From Acorus gramineus (Eukaryota; Streptophyta; Magnoliopsida; Acorales; Acoraceae): a stretch of 64,000 nucleotides of DNA. The notes beneath the pieces were generated by a model. It worked only from the letters and a program-made list of their open reading frames with translations. It searched no databases and was not told the origin of the DNA. The translations under genes and the position numbers were made by a program. The stretch is from positions 24,374,855 through 24,438,854 of the forward strand of contig CM060849.1 of assembly GCA_030737835.1 (NCBI GenBank), in the 5' to 3' direction. Positions 11,334 through 23,820 of the stretch are shown here, piece by piece. Each line of letters starts with the position of its first letter. The first letter of the stretch is position 1.

Positions 11334-11957
11334 CATTTTTTTTTTTTTTAAGTATGCACTTCGTTAGGCATGTCTTGCGCCAAAAAAATATATTCAAAGG
11401 GTGTTGGGTCGGAAAAGTGATAGCACGAATGAGGAAATGTAATATTTTTCATTGAACATATTTTAGTGCCAAGAATAATGAGGGATAAAAATGTAAAATT
11501 TTAGGAGGGGTACATATGTAAATTAAGAAGTGTTGGAGGGTATTCATGCCAAATAAACACACTTTCAAACATAAGCAGGTGATTCCCTCCAGGCACTGTT
11601 CATCATTATCCAATAAATAAATGATTAAGCTTCTGAAAGAGCGTTGGAACTGCATTAGCAAATCTGGTGCATTTACAAGTAAACTTATCCAAATCACATA
11701 TGTATAATCTTCATTACAAGTTACCCCCCCCCCCCCCCCCCCCCCTACACACACAATAAAAGAGCTTCTTTCATCAAATTTCAGTTACTCCTCAGTCCTT
11801 ACCAGCCAGATCCCATCACTAAAAGAATCAAAATTGCCCACCAATTTGAACAAAAAGAATTGAAGGTGAGCCATTATAGAGTGAATGAACCAGGATTTAC
11901 AAAAAATCAACATCTACATGGTTAACTTGGCAACAAAAATTAAGCACCAGATCGTGA
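11334..11957. other. 3' flank of the PHD/GNAT gene with a run of 22 C
   Basis: Contains a pure C homopolymer at 11724-11745. The rest is probably 3' UTR and intergenic DNA of the minus-strand gene that ends at 11958. No other gene is seen. Confidence 0.5.
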
Positions 11958-14900
11958 TCAGCTCCTGATGCTCACGCGACTGTCGACAGTAAGGTTGTGA
12001 GTGACGTGTGACTGTGCGTTTTGGTTGTCCAAGTGGAATTTCCACTGTAATTGAAATTCTGGGTCGTCGATCACACAATCCCCGTTGCTAATTGTCGCGA
12101 CGATGGAGTCCAGGAAATTCTGAGTTTCAAGGAGTTCGTTCTCAAAGTTGGAGTCAGAGTTCATCTGTGCATCCTCTGCAAGACAAGAAACGTAAATATA
12201 TGAATCAATCCAATTGACTGATACAGAGTAGCCAATACAAAAAGTCAAATCTAAAATAGAATATCTATGATCATTTAAATCAACTCTCTAACAATACACG
12301 TCTTATTTAATAATCCAAGTATTAGATGAATTAAATATGTACTAAATGCATAATACTTGTTTTACTTGTGCGGAAGAATTGAAACCAAAAAGGAAAAACT
12401 GCTTGACCAGGCTTTGCTCGGCTAGATTTTAATGTTGGTTAATGATGATTTTGCATAAATTCAAATATTATAACTAGAATTCTAATTTTTTGATGTTACA
12501 AAATCATTTAAAACCACATATTTGGATTATAATTAATTTGTCTACTTTTCACAATTTTTGTGCTCATCAACTTTTTCTGAATTTTCAGCAAAAACCTGAA
12601 CTATACCGAATTGCGAATTTCCAAATTATTAATCCTGAATTCCAAACTGGTGACAAAGGTTTATGATTTACCTATCTCATTTTTTGTTTCTGAACTTCGA
12701 ATTGGCTTCTGAAGCAAGGTTGTTTCGGCGAAAACCATCATGCTCAAGTTCCTGATCTCATCTTTGTTGGATGGTTCCAATGGTTTGAAGGAGAATTGTG
12801 TCGTCCATATCTCCAGCAGATCAGATATGGCAGGGATGATCAACTTCTCCACATTTAATGAAGATAACAACTGCAAAAATAAACTAGTTAGCTAACTGAC
12901 ATGGATGCTTTTCATTAAATAGAAAGGTCACATTTCGTCTAACAATCAGTTCAACGTAATAAAAATACGTAGATTCACGGAAAATTTTACATGTAATGGG
13001 CAATATTGTTTGTTTCATGTTTATTATTTGTCTATTTATCTATTTGGGGTAATCCAGTGCTCATTATGTCCTCAATGGCAATCCTCAACCCTTGATGTTC
13101 ATGTTCTAATTTCATTTATTGTATCAAAAAATAGCAGAGACTTGAAGAGAATGGAAATCAATCACGTAAATAGCATATACGCTTGAAGACTGTGTTTAAT
13201 GACATGCAATACTCATCAAATTAAGATAATTACTTAACATGAGAAAATTGGAGATATGAAGCAATATCAGAAAGTTGGCATACTATAAGTAAATAGAAGG
13301 GCACAAAACATAAAGCAAGTATGACAGTGTCTGAAGACAATACATCTTCAATGGCATTGAGGAGGCGCCGACACATGCCCTGCCTTCGAAACTTGGATCG
13401 TGTTCCGATGAATGGCATCTCCGCTAACTGTGTGCCATGTATCCTGCATTAAAAGAATGGATGAAACAAACTCATGAGACACAAAATAAAAAATTTGAAA
13501 AATTTGAAAAATTAAAATCGAAAAGGGTAACCAAAATAAACGCATCCCACTAAACAAAATATATTAAGTATTTTTAGAAATATGAATAATAGTTAATTAT
13601 GGTATTAAATGAGAAATGATGCATTGATTTCATTTTTCTCTCTTTTTCTTGCCAGAAAGGTTCAGTGGTGCCCCCACATTTCACTGATGCAAAAAAAAAA
13701 TGGTATGAACTGTAATGTAAGCTTAGATGAAAAAAAATAAAGGATCTTTGTTAATTCAAACCTCAATGTTGCAACCGAAATGATCTCGCCATTCTTCTCC
13801 AAAATCATAGTGTAAAATTCCTCATAATTTATACGCTTGAAATTTGACCTGTTGACAAATTTTGATCTTGAATATCAGACTGAAAAATATGTAATCTATA
13901 TAGGTATGAGAGAGTATCTAAAAAGAGCATCAAAATGAAAGGTAACTTCATGTTGTATAGTCAACCACTATTAAACTTTATAATTAAATTTGCGACTGAC
14001 ATAAACATTGATATCTGACAGAATACATGTGAAAGAAATGTGGAAAATAACACGTCAAAGGCAAAAATGATGCTTTAATATGGTATTATTCTAAAATTAG
14101 TATATCGTATCATTTAAGTGAAATAGAAAAGGAAAGGCATACCCGCAGTTGTAAGTCACTTGTGATATCATATCAACTCCGGTCCTCTGATCCACTAGAT
14201 GAACAAAGCACTCATCAAGCACGGATAGAGCCAGGGAAAGTTTGACATCACATTCGAGATATAACTGTCGTCTATGTTCAGATACGCCTTCCATATTTTC
14301 ATCAAGACGCTTCAATAAAGTCCATGAGAATCCATCTCCTATAGAATTCGACGTGCCCATAATAAGTGACAGTCTGGTAGCAACCTGAAGTTCAAAGCAC
14401 ATTCAAGCGTTTAAGTATGGTAGATTATATATAAAAGAGAAAAAGAGTGCTGATAGACTTGGATATTCCTGTAGACGCCAAGCCACATTCACATTATATG
14501 AAATCACTAATAGACTATATTATGCTATCACTGTATATATGTTTCTATCATGAGAAATGTACAAATACATGCATTATGTACTTCAATTTTTAATAAAGTA
14601 TGTTCGTTAGATAAGTACATACTTCAAAAAGAAATTCAAAACGTGTTTGGTGCCAAAGTAACTGCACAAATGACTCAGTGTAACATTTTTATAAATAAAG
14701 TATCGTGCAATTTTTATAAATAAATAAATAAATGCCAGCTCAAGCTCTGAATATATTACAATACAAAGAAAACCCCAAAGAATCTTGATATGGATATGAG
14801 AATCCTAAAATTACTCCTGATTTCATGGTTTTCATTCCAAACACAGACAGCAAATATCTTGCCAGTTGATTGTTAATATTGAAATGGAAGCATCATTTTT

Positions 14901-17538
14901 AAACATAAAAAAAAAGTGGTAGGGAAAAAAAAAACTTCAAACATGCAACACCTTTTCACAGCTTTTCCCACAAAATGATGATGATTCTGGACCCAACTCA
15001 GTGATCTCATTTCCCCAGGCACACTCCCTATGGTCTGTAAAAAAATTTCCAAGACGTCTGATTAAGAGTCTTGATATAATGAAATAGTACAGATTCAAAA
15101 AGAAAAATGAATTTATACTCACATTTTTTTCCACATTGATAACAAGTTAACATGGTATGCTCGGCCAGCTTGCAAAACGTACAACTGCAATATGGGCAGT
15201 ACCAATTACCTTCTGGAAGAGCCTGAAACAGGGCACTGAATTCCCTCAGAATAGAGCAACTAGAGCATTTAAACAAGCATAATATGAATCTACATAAACA
15301 GGAAGCATGGTCATATATGCACAGTCTAGTTGGGATATCTCATCTGAAAATTATAGTGTTGAATAACTTCTAAATAAAAGGACTTGCTTTGGCAAGCATT
15401 GGGATTCAGATGATGCTCAAAGCTGATCTTTCTTCTTAAACTATAAGAAATAATTTGGAGTTAAGAACACCACAAAAACCCATACACAGAAATGGAAAAC
15501 GTTAGAGACAGTCCTGCATGAAGTCCCAACGTCGCTGCTAATGGGACCTTGTGTAACAACACCCGAATGTATAATACATATGTATAATTAAATTATTTAA
15601 GGGCTATAGATTAAAGAAACAAACCATAAGCAGAAGGCAGTCCTGATGAAAAGTCGAAGGGCAATTGTCACAGATTATTAAATTTCCACCATCACCACAC
15701 ACTCCACAAGTATCATCAGTTGGATCCAAATCTCCAACTCCGACGTTTACGAAGCCAACTTTCCTCAGTTTCTTTTCTTTCTCCCACGCCTCTCTCTGGC
15801 ATTCCATCAAAGATTTCCCCGATACAAGGAAGGTGTTAAGCCATGGTTCACGAAAATAGCCACCAGCGTGTTCTTCAAATTGCAACAATGAAACAACCTC
15901 TTTACAACAGTTGCACCGAATCCCATCTTTAGTGATGCAACCTCCCAATGAACCACCCTTGTCATTCTTCATCTTGTAAACCACCTTTTCATTCTCAGCC
16001 AAAACGCCAGCGTCTATCAACCAAGACAACATACTAATTTTTCTTTCGGCCAATATTTCTTCATGGGCATCAGAATCTCCTTTCCTTCTAACCACGAGAC
16101 TGCACCCACCCCTTCTCCTATTCTTCCTTTTCCCTCTTGCATTCCCACATTGTGCGGACTTCCTCTTCCGCATCGATGATAGTGGAGACCTTTTCTCAGA
16201 GACCAACATCTTTTCAACCTTCCCCTTTGGAGACGGATTGCATTTCTTAGGGAGAGGATTGTTCTTCACCACATACTCCTTCGACAATGTATCACCATAT
16301 GTGAACATCTTCTCCTCATCCAAATCAGCAATAATTGAAGCAATCGCCTTCGATTTCTTTCTCCCACTGCTGTATGGCCCATTTGACAACTCCAAAAAAG
16401 CATCATCATCATAGCTAAAATCACCCACATCGAAGTCAGAATCATCAACCATGGGGACATGCTTCCCATTTATACGTCCCGACCTTCTAATCCCACTAAC
16501 ATAATCGCAATTTGCCATCAATGACATGCTACTCATATCAGATTGCCCTGCTTCCTTAGAACAGAAACCCGTATCGACATCTGAAACCAAAGCTGACAAA
16601 TCCACCACCAACTTAGTTGAACCCACGCAATTTCCACTCATCCCGGTACCCAATTCAAAGCTTGAAAGCTGTGGTTTTTCCTCTACAAAATTGCATGGAG
16701 AATCCAATCTTACCTGATTCAACATTAAAGGGCCCACCTTTTCATCCATGACAACAGACAGGCCAGCCCCATCATCCCCTCTGACGACCAATCTTTCATC
16801 ACCCACCAAATCCGACACAACGGGCTTCATCAAAACAGAGCCTCCGCTGATACTCCTCACCCCCACCATGCCGCGCAAACCAGAACCCTCCGGCGCCGGA
16901 TTCCCGATCATACCCATCTTGTCTGCCGCCGCTGGAGGCGCGCCCCGCCTCACATTGTCGTTCATGAGGCCCTCCAACACCTTTGGAAGGGACCGATAAA
17001 CAATGCCGGTCGGCGTGATGTAACAACATTCACCGGAGTCGTCCGGCCGAAACGCGACCTTCCAACCGAACGTCCCCAACAGGTTCACGAGGTACTCCGG
17101 TGGCGCGCCGCGTCCCTCCGCCGCCGCCGTGGGATTCAAAGGCGGCGCCTTTGTTGGGTCCTTCACGTTCCGGTCCTTCCTCGGTCTTCCCCGCTTCCGA
17201 GGCTCGGCGACCGTCGCCGCCGCCGCCGTGGGATTCAAAGGCGGCGCCATTGTTGGGCCCTTCAAGCTCCGGGCCTTCCTCGGTCTTCCCCGCTTCCGAG
17301 GCTCGGCGACCGCCACCGCCGTGGGATTCAGAAGCGGCGCCTCTGTTGGGTCCTTCACGTTCCAGGCCTTCCTCGGTCGTCCCCGCTTCCGAGGCACAGC
17401 GACCGCCGCCTCCTCCGCCGCAGGAACCCAATCGGGGTCCTCCGAACCTCTCTTTTTTCCCGCCATCCTATTCTTCCGGGGCGGCGATGGGTCCCCATTG
17501 TGGCCGCCGACGCCGAGACCGAACAGGGGATGATCCAT
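11958..17538 (-). CDS. AT-hook / PHD finger / GNAT acetyltransferase-like chromatin protein (IDM1-type, At2g36720/At3g53680-like)
   Basis: Eight exons join in frame with GT-AG junctions: 17538-15625, 15222-15123, 15034-14952, 14384-14143, 13848-13762, 13443-13344, 12870-12672, 12175-11958. The product is 980 residues. Seen: three [10 protein letters not shown]-hooks at 50-57, 81-88 and 114-121; a GWKVAFRP segment near 158-165; an acidic middle; an [20 protein letters not shown] segment typical of this family; a PHD finger from about 608 ([19 protein letters not shown], finishing in exon 2 with [11 protein letters not shown]); a second Cys/His-rich part (YHRECAW); and a GNAT fold from about 780 with the acetyl-CoA loop RRQGMCRR at 828-835. 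Known: IDM1 relatives are nuclear histone acetyltransferases or readers linked to DNA demethylation. The exact target here is inferred only. The exon phases close perfectly, so the gene looks intact. Confidence 0.93.
17118..17394 (-). repeat. Three in-frame tandem repeats coding for the AT-hooks
   Basis: Three units of roughly 30-35 codons, each RKRGRPRK followed by a K-D/G-PT-x-AP-LNPTA spacer, encode residues 49-141. Spacers and hooks are alike, so a short internal DNA duplication multiplied the DNA-binding motif. Ala-rich linkers differ slightly in length between units. Confidence 0.88.
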
Positions 17539-19169
17539 AGTTCGAAAATCGAACGAAACCCACCAAGAAAACGAGCTCTCCGAATCAAAAGAGACGAACC
17601 CAATCCCTCAAAATCGAAACCCTAAAAACCCACACAAAAAAATCCGATGCATATCTCAAGAAAAGATTTTCGGGGTTTCCGTTGTAACGAAGAAAACGCG
17701 AGTCCATAAGAGGAAGAGTTAGCTGTATTTATAATTAATTTTATTTTTGAGGTTGCTTTTGCATATAAATCCCTACAGAGTCACATTTTGTCAACATATC
17801 CATCTTTTCTTATAATACCCTCATATGCATGAGGGAATATAAAATTTAAAATGCACAGATACCCCTCATCATGTAAAATTAATTTTGTATAGAGATTTAA
17901 TGATAATAAAAATTTAAAGGGTGTATTTTGATAATGTAACCCTCCTTGAAGGGTGTGTATACGAAAATGGGGGTCCACGAATCGGAGGGTTCTCGGTTGG
18001 GGGGTGTAGTGAATGGACGGTTGTGGTATTTTTGGAATGGACAAGAAAGGAAGGGAGAGGTGAATTAATTCATGTATGTATACTGAGAAATCCAAAAATG
18101 GTAAGTTGTTTTTCATTATTGAAAAGAAAAGGAGACCACACTTGATTGATGTGATGAGATTCTTTCACGTGCCAACTGCTTCCCGCGCATTATATGTTTG
18201 TGGTTTATTTTATTTTATTTTATTTTATTTATCCTATTATAACTATTCTGACCAATAAGAATTTTTTATTTATGTATCTGGTGGCTGTTTTATAGAATCG
18301 CATGCACGGATTGGTGGAGGAGATCCTCCAAAAATGGGGTTTTAGGATATGTGGAATGTTATCATGGTGTAGTTTGGATTAATTTTTTATATGCTGAGAC
18401 CTTATAAAAGATACAATAACATTAGTATTATTTCATACCATGCACGTCTCCCGCCACCTCCTCTTCAATGGAAATGTCTATTCCCACCAACCAACTCTTC
18501 CATTCCCACTAACTTCTTTTGTTTTACCTACAATGTTGGATAACAATGGTTAAATATACAATAAAATGGTATTGTGTTAAACAAATTATACACATAATAC
18601 ATTGCATGTTGTATTATAAAAATACTATATTCAATGGCGACTCCAAATTTTTTTATAGATGGGATCACTTAAAAAAATAAATTACACAGATAAGTTCTAA
18701 AAATCTACTCTTATCATATATTTTAAAAAAACATATATATATTTTTTAAATAGAATAACAACTTACATCAATGAAAAAATTAAATCATCAAATAAAAGAG
18801 ATGAAAGATTTCTAATATATAATTTTTTACAATTGTCTTTGTTGGTAACTCCGTAACAAGGGTAATTTGGGGGTTTTAAGTATAAAATCTGAGTCAGACA
18901 TGGTCAATTAGTGGACTGGTGGGGACACTGATGAACTGGGTTGTCATGATTTGAAAGGGTAATAGTAGTAATTTGAGTTTTTTTTTTGTTATAAATGTGA
19001 TGAAATCAATTGACCCAACCGCATTGTATATAGAGCCACCCCATACTATATATGTACTGATATACATCATGAAGAGATGGAAAAAATAGTATTGGATTAA
19101 TACACTAATTAAGTACTTGAAATACAAGAAGAAGAGCGTATTGATTTAAAGAATGATCATCTGTTCTAA
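17539..19169. other. Upstream region of the PHD/GNAT gene and intergenic DNA
   Basis: 17539-17700 is the likely 5' UTR/core promoter of the minus-strand gene (CGAAACCC- and AAAACCC-rich). A CACGTG G-box lies at 18167-18172. Beyond 18200 it is AT-rich with (TTTTA)n near 18210-18230 and no coding signal. Confidence 0.45.
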
Positions 19170-19400
19170 TGTAGATGAAGGCTGATTCTAGAGTTAAATT
19201 TTGTCCTTAAGATAAATATTTTTCCCATATCGGTGGCAACATTCTAGGTCAATTGTCTCACATAATACAACAGTTGAACGTCTTGCAGTAACAACACTTC
19301 AAACTACAAGATCAACGAACTCAGTGTTATGTGTACACTCTCTCAAAGGACTAGACACACTCAAACAGACAGGATGCAATGAGCAGAATGGGGACTCGAA
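19170..19400 (+). mobile_element. LTR-like fossil fragment, partner of 37643-38000
   Basis: The phrase TTTTGTCCTTAAGATAAATA and the following text (CAATTGTCTCACATAATACAAC) match, in reverse complement, the segment at 37850-37960. The GTCCTTAAGA word is common in plant LTRs. The fragment is non-coding, old and without clear ends. Confidence 0.4.
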
Positions 19401-19649
19401 TCCAGATTGTGACGAGAACTGATTGGGTATGAGTTACATTCAACAATACCATTTGATTGTGGTAAGTACAGAGCAGTAGTTTGGTGAATATTATCATGTT
19501 TTGAACAAAATTCCCCAAAAGCACTTTCATATTAGTCATCCCAATCTTTTCTTTTTATCTTAATTTTTTTCTAAATTGATTCTCAACCTCATTTTTGTCA
19601 TGCTTAAATATTAATAAGACATTGGATCGGAGGGGACAAAATTGACGAA

Positions 19650-20140
19650 TTAATCAGATTAGGGTTGTGAGATCCGTTCGCTCCGCTCTCATCCGACTGC
19701 TTAGTATTGTTTGTTGGTGATCTGAGACCTCGAGCGGCATCGAAATCATGAGGAGGGGGTAATCTGCAAAAGTTTTTTCAACACCTAAGTCAGCCTATTG
19801 AAAATCTATAGTTTTTTGAAAAAAAAAAATTTCACATAAAGAGTTGGTTTTCTATTTATAGAGCATGCCGTAGGATCTCTTCTCGATCAGACGAGAGAGA
19901 TCCCTTGATCTGAGGGATTCATGTGATCTATGTGAGATTTGGGGATTTGCATTCATTGCCTCAAATGTTGTGATCTGATCCCATAATTAACTTGAAATCT
20001 TCTAAACATCTAATGCAAGTGGACTGACGGGCCGAACTTGTGGATTGTGGGCTATTCGGATCATGGGCTCTCATTAATCAGGTCATGAGCCCGTAAACAC
20101 GTGGTGTAATGCCATTGAGCTCAGAAAGTAATCCCTACAA
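19650..20140 (-). mobile_element. LTR-like fossil in reverse orientation
   Basis: Contains AATCTGCAAAAG and CACCTAAGTCAGCC, the reverse-strand form of a phrase shared by many plant Ty3/Gypsy LTRs. A TATTTATAG core stands at about 19853-19861. No internal domain was seen. It is probably a solo or fragmentary LTR and looks degraded. Confidence 0.4.
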
Positions 20141-21185
20141 ACCTCATTTTTATTTTCAACAAATACATAACAATATCTTGTGTAATCGTTAATAAAAAAT
20201 AGTGAAATACTTTATCACCTCTAATTTGCACAAATTTCATTTCAAATGTCCCGACACATTGATTTTAGAGGTTCACTGCATCTTTCTATAATAGTTAATT
20301 ACGATTCAACATAAATTTTACATTTATGATTTGCGTCAATATAAAATTTAGACGGTGACTCCATGTTAATTAATTTAAATAGAGTATCACAATTAAAGTG
20401 TCTAAACTATTATGTCATATATTACATGACAAAAAAATGAAAAATGACAGGTTGAGCCCCGTGTGAAGCCCCTTCCATAGTTATCGTCAATTTGTTTTTT
20501 TTTTTTCCATTGAAATATACATTGTTAGAAAAAGTGAAATATAAACCGAGTTATGCTATGTATTTTTTCTTTTAACTTTTTTTCTTAACTTTCATACAAT
20601 ACAATAGTGGCATTTGAGGTTAAAAAAAAAAGACTGTTGTTTAACATTTTATATTCATAATGATTAACTGTTTTTAGTATTAAAAAGGAAAAATGTGATT
20701 AACTCTCTAGAAAGTTAGTTATAAATTGATTTTAGTCCCTCTAAAATCTAAAATTGAAAAATCGTCAACTCGATAAAGTATATATTATTAACGGATTTAG
20801 TTCCTAAATTAAATTGTTCCAATAAATACATTCATATCTGGTTAACAATAGTAATTTATCATATATGATTAAAGATAACCACATATCTGGTTATTTTCAA
20901 TTACGGTATGGATTAAAATAAATATTGTTTAATAAAATAGATAGTATTTCCATTTTATATAGATCTTTTTAGATTTTCATAAGTTTCTATGGAGCGGATT
21001 TTCAAAAATAAAGGGTGGGGGCATTCTAATAACATTTAAGGTACAGTTAATGTTAAATATTGGAGTTGGGGATGACGGTAGTGGTGGAAAAGATATTTTT
21101 TTAATAAAATTTTATAAAGAGTAAAACCAATTTAGTTAATTTTTTTTATAGAGTTAATCAATTTTTTCTAAAAAAAAAAAAAAAA
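20141..21185. other. AT-rich intergenic DNA with a dispersed repeat
   Basis: About 20700-21010 shows diverged similarity to 50560-51145 (shared TTAGTCCCTC-type starts, GACTAAAATAAATATT-like cores and TTTCATAAGTTTCTATGGAG-like ends). This suggests an old repeat family. Nothing coding is seen. Confidence 0.45.
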
Positions 21186-21684
21186 GGAAAAATCCATATA
21201 ACCCCCTATAATCTTCCTGATATCCATATAACTCCCTGTAATCTCAATATATCTATATCACACCCCCCCTTAAACACACCATAAATGAAAATAACCTCAT
21301 GCGGTTAAAAATTCTTTAACAGAGTTGGAATATTCTAGGTATATTTTATTATCTAAACCATAGTTAACAAATATATATTATTTTAACCTCCGAAAAACAA
21401 TCAATACTTAAAAAAAAACCCTCATATTTCTAATTTTACACTTTTTAAAGGGTTTTTTTTTAAGTATTGGCTGTTTTCAAAGGGTTAAAAAAATATATAT
21501 TTGTTAACCATGGTTTAGATAACGAAATATGTCTGGAATATTCTAACTCTGTTAAAGAATTTTTAACTGCAGGGGGTTATTTGCATTTATGGTATGTTTA
21601 CAAGGGTTGTTATATGGATATATTGAGATTACAGGGGGTCATATGGATATCAAGAAGATTACAGGGGGTTATATGGATGTTTCA
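21186..21684. mobile_element. About 500-bp perfect-architecture foldback MITE
   Basis: The left arm (CCATATAACCCCCTATAATC, then CTTCCTGATATCCATATAAC) is repeated inverted at the right end (GATATCAAGAAGATTACAGG). The arms pair over about 240 bases around a centre near 21435. The two arms also share an inner palindromic block on the gene family TTAACAGAGTTGGAATATTC. No protein is encoded. Its right end lies about 55 bases before the TATA box of the downstream gene. Confidence 0.85.
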
Positions 21685-21711
21685 CTTAAAAATAATATAT
21701 ACATCCCCTTG

Positions 21712-21747
21712 CACGTGCGTATCACGTGTCCTTTTCTCCATATAAAA
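21712..21747 (+). promoter_or_regulatory. Two G-boxes and TATA box of the 77-residue protein gene
   Basis: CACGTG occurs at 21712-21717 and 21723-21728, followed by TATAAAA at 21741-21747. A CT-rich leader follows (about 21775-21870). Transcription would start near 21770. G-boxes bind bZIP/bHLH factors in plants; which one acts here is unknown. Confidence 0.65.
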
Positions 21748-22309
21748 CAAGCAATCCGAAGACTAATAATGGACTGGGATACATTTCTTCACAGCTCCTC
21801 TGCCCTCTCTCAAAGGTCTCTCTTTTATCCCTTTCTTTGGGTTTTCCGTGCAATCGATTGATCAATTAAGGTTTCTCTTTTCTTTCATCGATTTGATTTT
21901 TTTTTTTTTTGGCATGCATGGTGATCGAGCTAACCCGTTCTCTAACTGGGTTTCATGTTTTTTTGGGTACATGTTTTCATCATCTGAGCATTTCAATGAG
22001 ATTGTTTTCAGTGTAAAGTAGAAACCCAATGGGGTGGTCCTCGCAAAATTTTCATAGAATTTGATTTATTTGGATATGAATGTGCTCATGTTCTCCCCAA
22101 TTGACAGATTTTTATAAGCCTCAGGAAATTTAGATCTTTTCAATTGGCAAAGATTGATTATGCTTAGGGTATTCATTTTCTGTGGAATTCATGTTATGGG
22201 TATCTTGAAAATGGATGGTCTTTTTAGAGTTAGACTTGGTTGGGGGCTTCTTTTTTTTTTTTTGATGAAATGGGTGGAAAATAAATTGATAGAAGTAAAA
22301 ATGAATGTT

Positions 22310-22440
22310 GTTTGAGATGGATTACTTACTTGTGAACATTAGTTGAGAAAACCATGGATGCACACAATCACCCACAACTTTTATGCATCAAATAAGCCCG
22401 GGAAGATTCGAACCCTGGATTTGTGGGGAGGGTTGCTTAC
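22310..22440 (-). mobile_element. SINE fragment, tRNA-related
   Basis: Read on the minus strand it has a B-box, GGGTTCGAATC. A body follows (GTGGGTGATTGTGTGCATCC, then TTTTCTCAACTAATG) that matches the neighbouring fuller SINE. The A-box head is poorly preserved and its insertion point is unclear. It lies in the predicted leader intron. Confidence 0.6.
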
Positions 22441-22465
22441 TTGTTGAATAGCCTGTGGAAACTAT

Positions 22466-22680
22466 AGAATTTTTTTTATTGATGAGGAACCCCGACATTG
22501 GTTGAGAAAAACTTAGATGTGCAAAATCACCCAAAATTCCTATGCAATTGGGAAAAGAAAATCCCGGATGCGTAAAATCACCCACAAATCCTATGAATCA
22601 GGTCCTGAGAGAATTCGAACTTGAGATCTATGGGGAGCAAACCTATGGCTCTAGCCAAAGAGCCAACCCTGTGAGGGTTT
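22466..22680 (-). mobile_element. SINE with A-box, B-box and A tail
   Basis: Minus-strand order: a head GGGTTGGCTCTTTGGCTAGA (A-box-like), AGTTCGAATTC (B-box), a body with GTGGGTGATTTTACGCATCC and TTTTTCTCAACCAATG, then an A-run read as the T run at 22471-22478. This is the layout of a plant tRNA-derived SINE. It shares its body with 22310-22440. A target duplication was not resolved. Confidence 0.72.
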
Positions 22681-23820
22681 GGAGATTGTAGTAGAGTTCT
22701 TCATAAGCATCTAGGTTGTTAATATTAGTTCAATGACATGTTTCCTTTTCAAACATATTGTTGTTCCTCTTTTTTTTGGTTTTTCTTCTTTATTTCTTCT
22801 CTGATTTCACATTAGACAAATTTCTAAACCTGGACTATGTGTAAGTTTGTATTTTGTATAATAATAATAATAATAATAATAATAATTAAATGAGACATTG
22901 CTGGATTTGTTGAGAAAGGGGGTAAATAGGCCTATCCTTCAACAGCCATGTGTGTGGGGGTTCCAAGGATATTTGCCTATTTGATTTCGCATCATTCATT
23001 AAAAACCGAGGAATCAAGGCACTGTGTTTTATATGTGAAGATTGTTTAGATAGATGAATTAGCTGTGTCTAAATTTGCATGTGGGAATGGTGGGATTTCG
23101 CTTAAATGATGTTCGCATAGTGATGAAATGGCTTTTGTAGCATTGGGAGAGTGAATATTGGCCTGACTTTAATCCTTTTCCATATTGTAGTCATGAACTT
23201 TCTTTCTCTGATCACCTGGCTTCTAACTTCTTCCTGCAAACAAAGTTGTCACTTCCATAAGTCTGTTCTTAGATATGTCAGTTTATGATTTTGGGTGCTC
23301 AGTTCTCAGTTCTCATGTATTTAGATTAAGGACTTAAAATCAGAACTACTGGTGGTGCCTGAGAATAATTTTGAGCTTCTGAACGAGTCATCAAAATTCT
23401 CTTTAGAGTGGTTTTCTTAACTCAATTTCAAGGAATGCAGTGATGAAATTCAGTGTTCTGCTCTCTTGCTACTTGACAATAGTGAATTCACTCTATAAAA
23501 GGCCCAGAATGCTAGGCTCTTGTAGATTAATCATCGATTTCCACACCTTTCACACTAATTTCTGAATTGAACTTTGAATTAGCAACATAATTGGTTCATC
23601 AGCAGCTTTCATTGGGTATATCATTAAACATCTTCTCTTGCATACTAACAAATTTCATCTTCCAAATAATCGTATTTGTCATTGAAGTGAGAATTGCTAC
23701 TGAAAACTCACACATCAGTTCATAGTTTTTGATATTCAACACTCTAAACCTTCTTGGTTTTTGCTGTTCTTTTCGTATTTCAGATAGCAGACAACATAGG
23801 CTCAACTCGAATCTTGTCAA

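Larger units (their letters stand above)
21871..23783 (+). other. Predicted 1.9-kb 5'UTR intron
   Basis: A leader exon ends ATCAATTAAG before GTTTCTCTTTTC, a usable donor at 21871. A pyrimidine tract and TTTCAG at 23778-23783 form the acceptor. The downstream exon carries the start codon 37 bases later. A long leader intron after a TATA/CT-rich promoter is common in plant genes. The junctions are predicted from sequence only. Confidence 0.55.

Noticed and set aside
17100-17540. Plus-strand ORFs of 134-146 codons rich in Pro, Ser and Gly
   Set aside because: They mirror the repeated AT-hook coding units of the PHD/GNAT gene on the other strand.
22395-22425. tRNA-like B-box (GGTTCGAATC on the minus strand)
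   Set aside because: No cloverleaf or acceptor stem can be formed; the box belongs to a tRNA-derived SINE.
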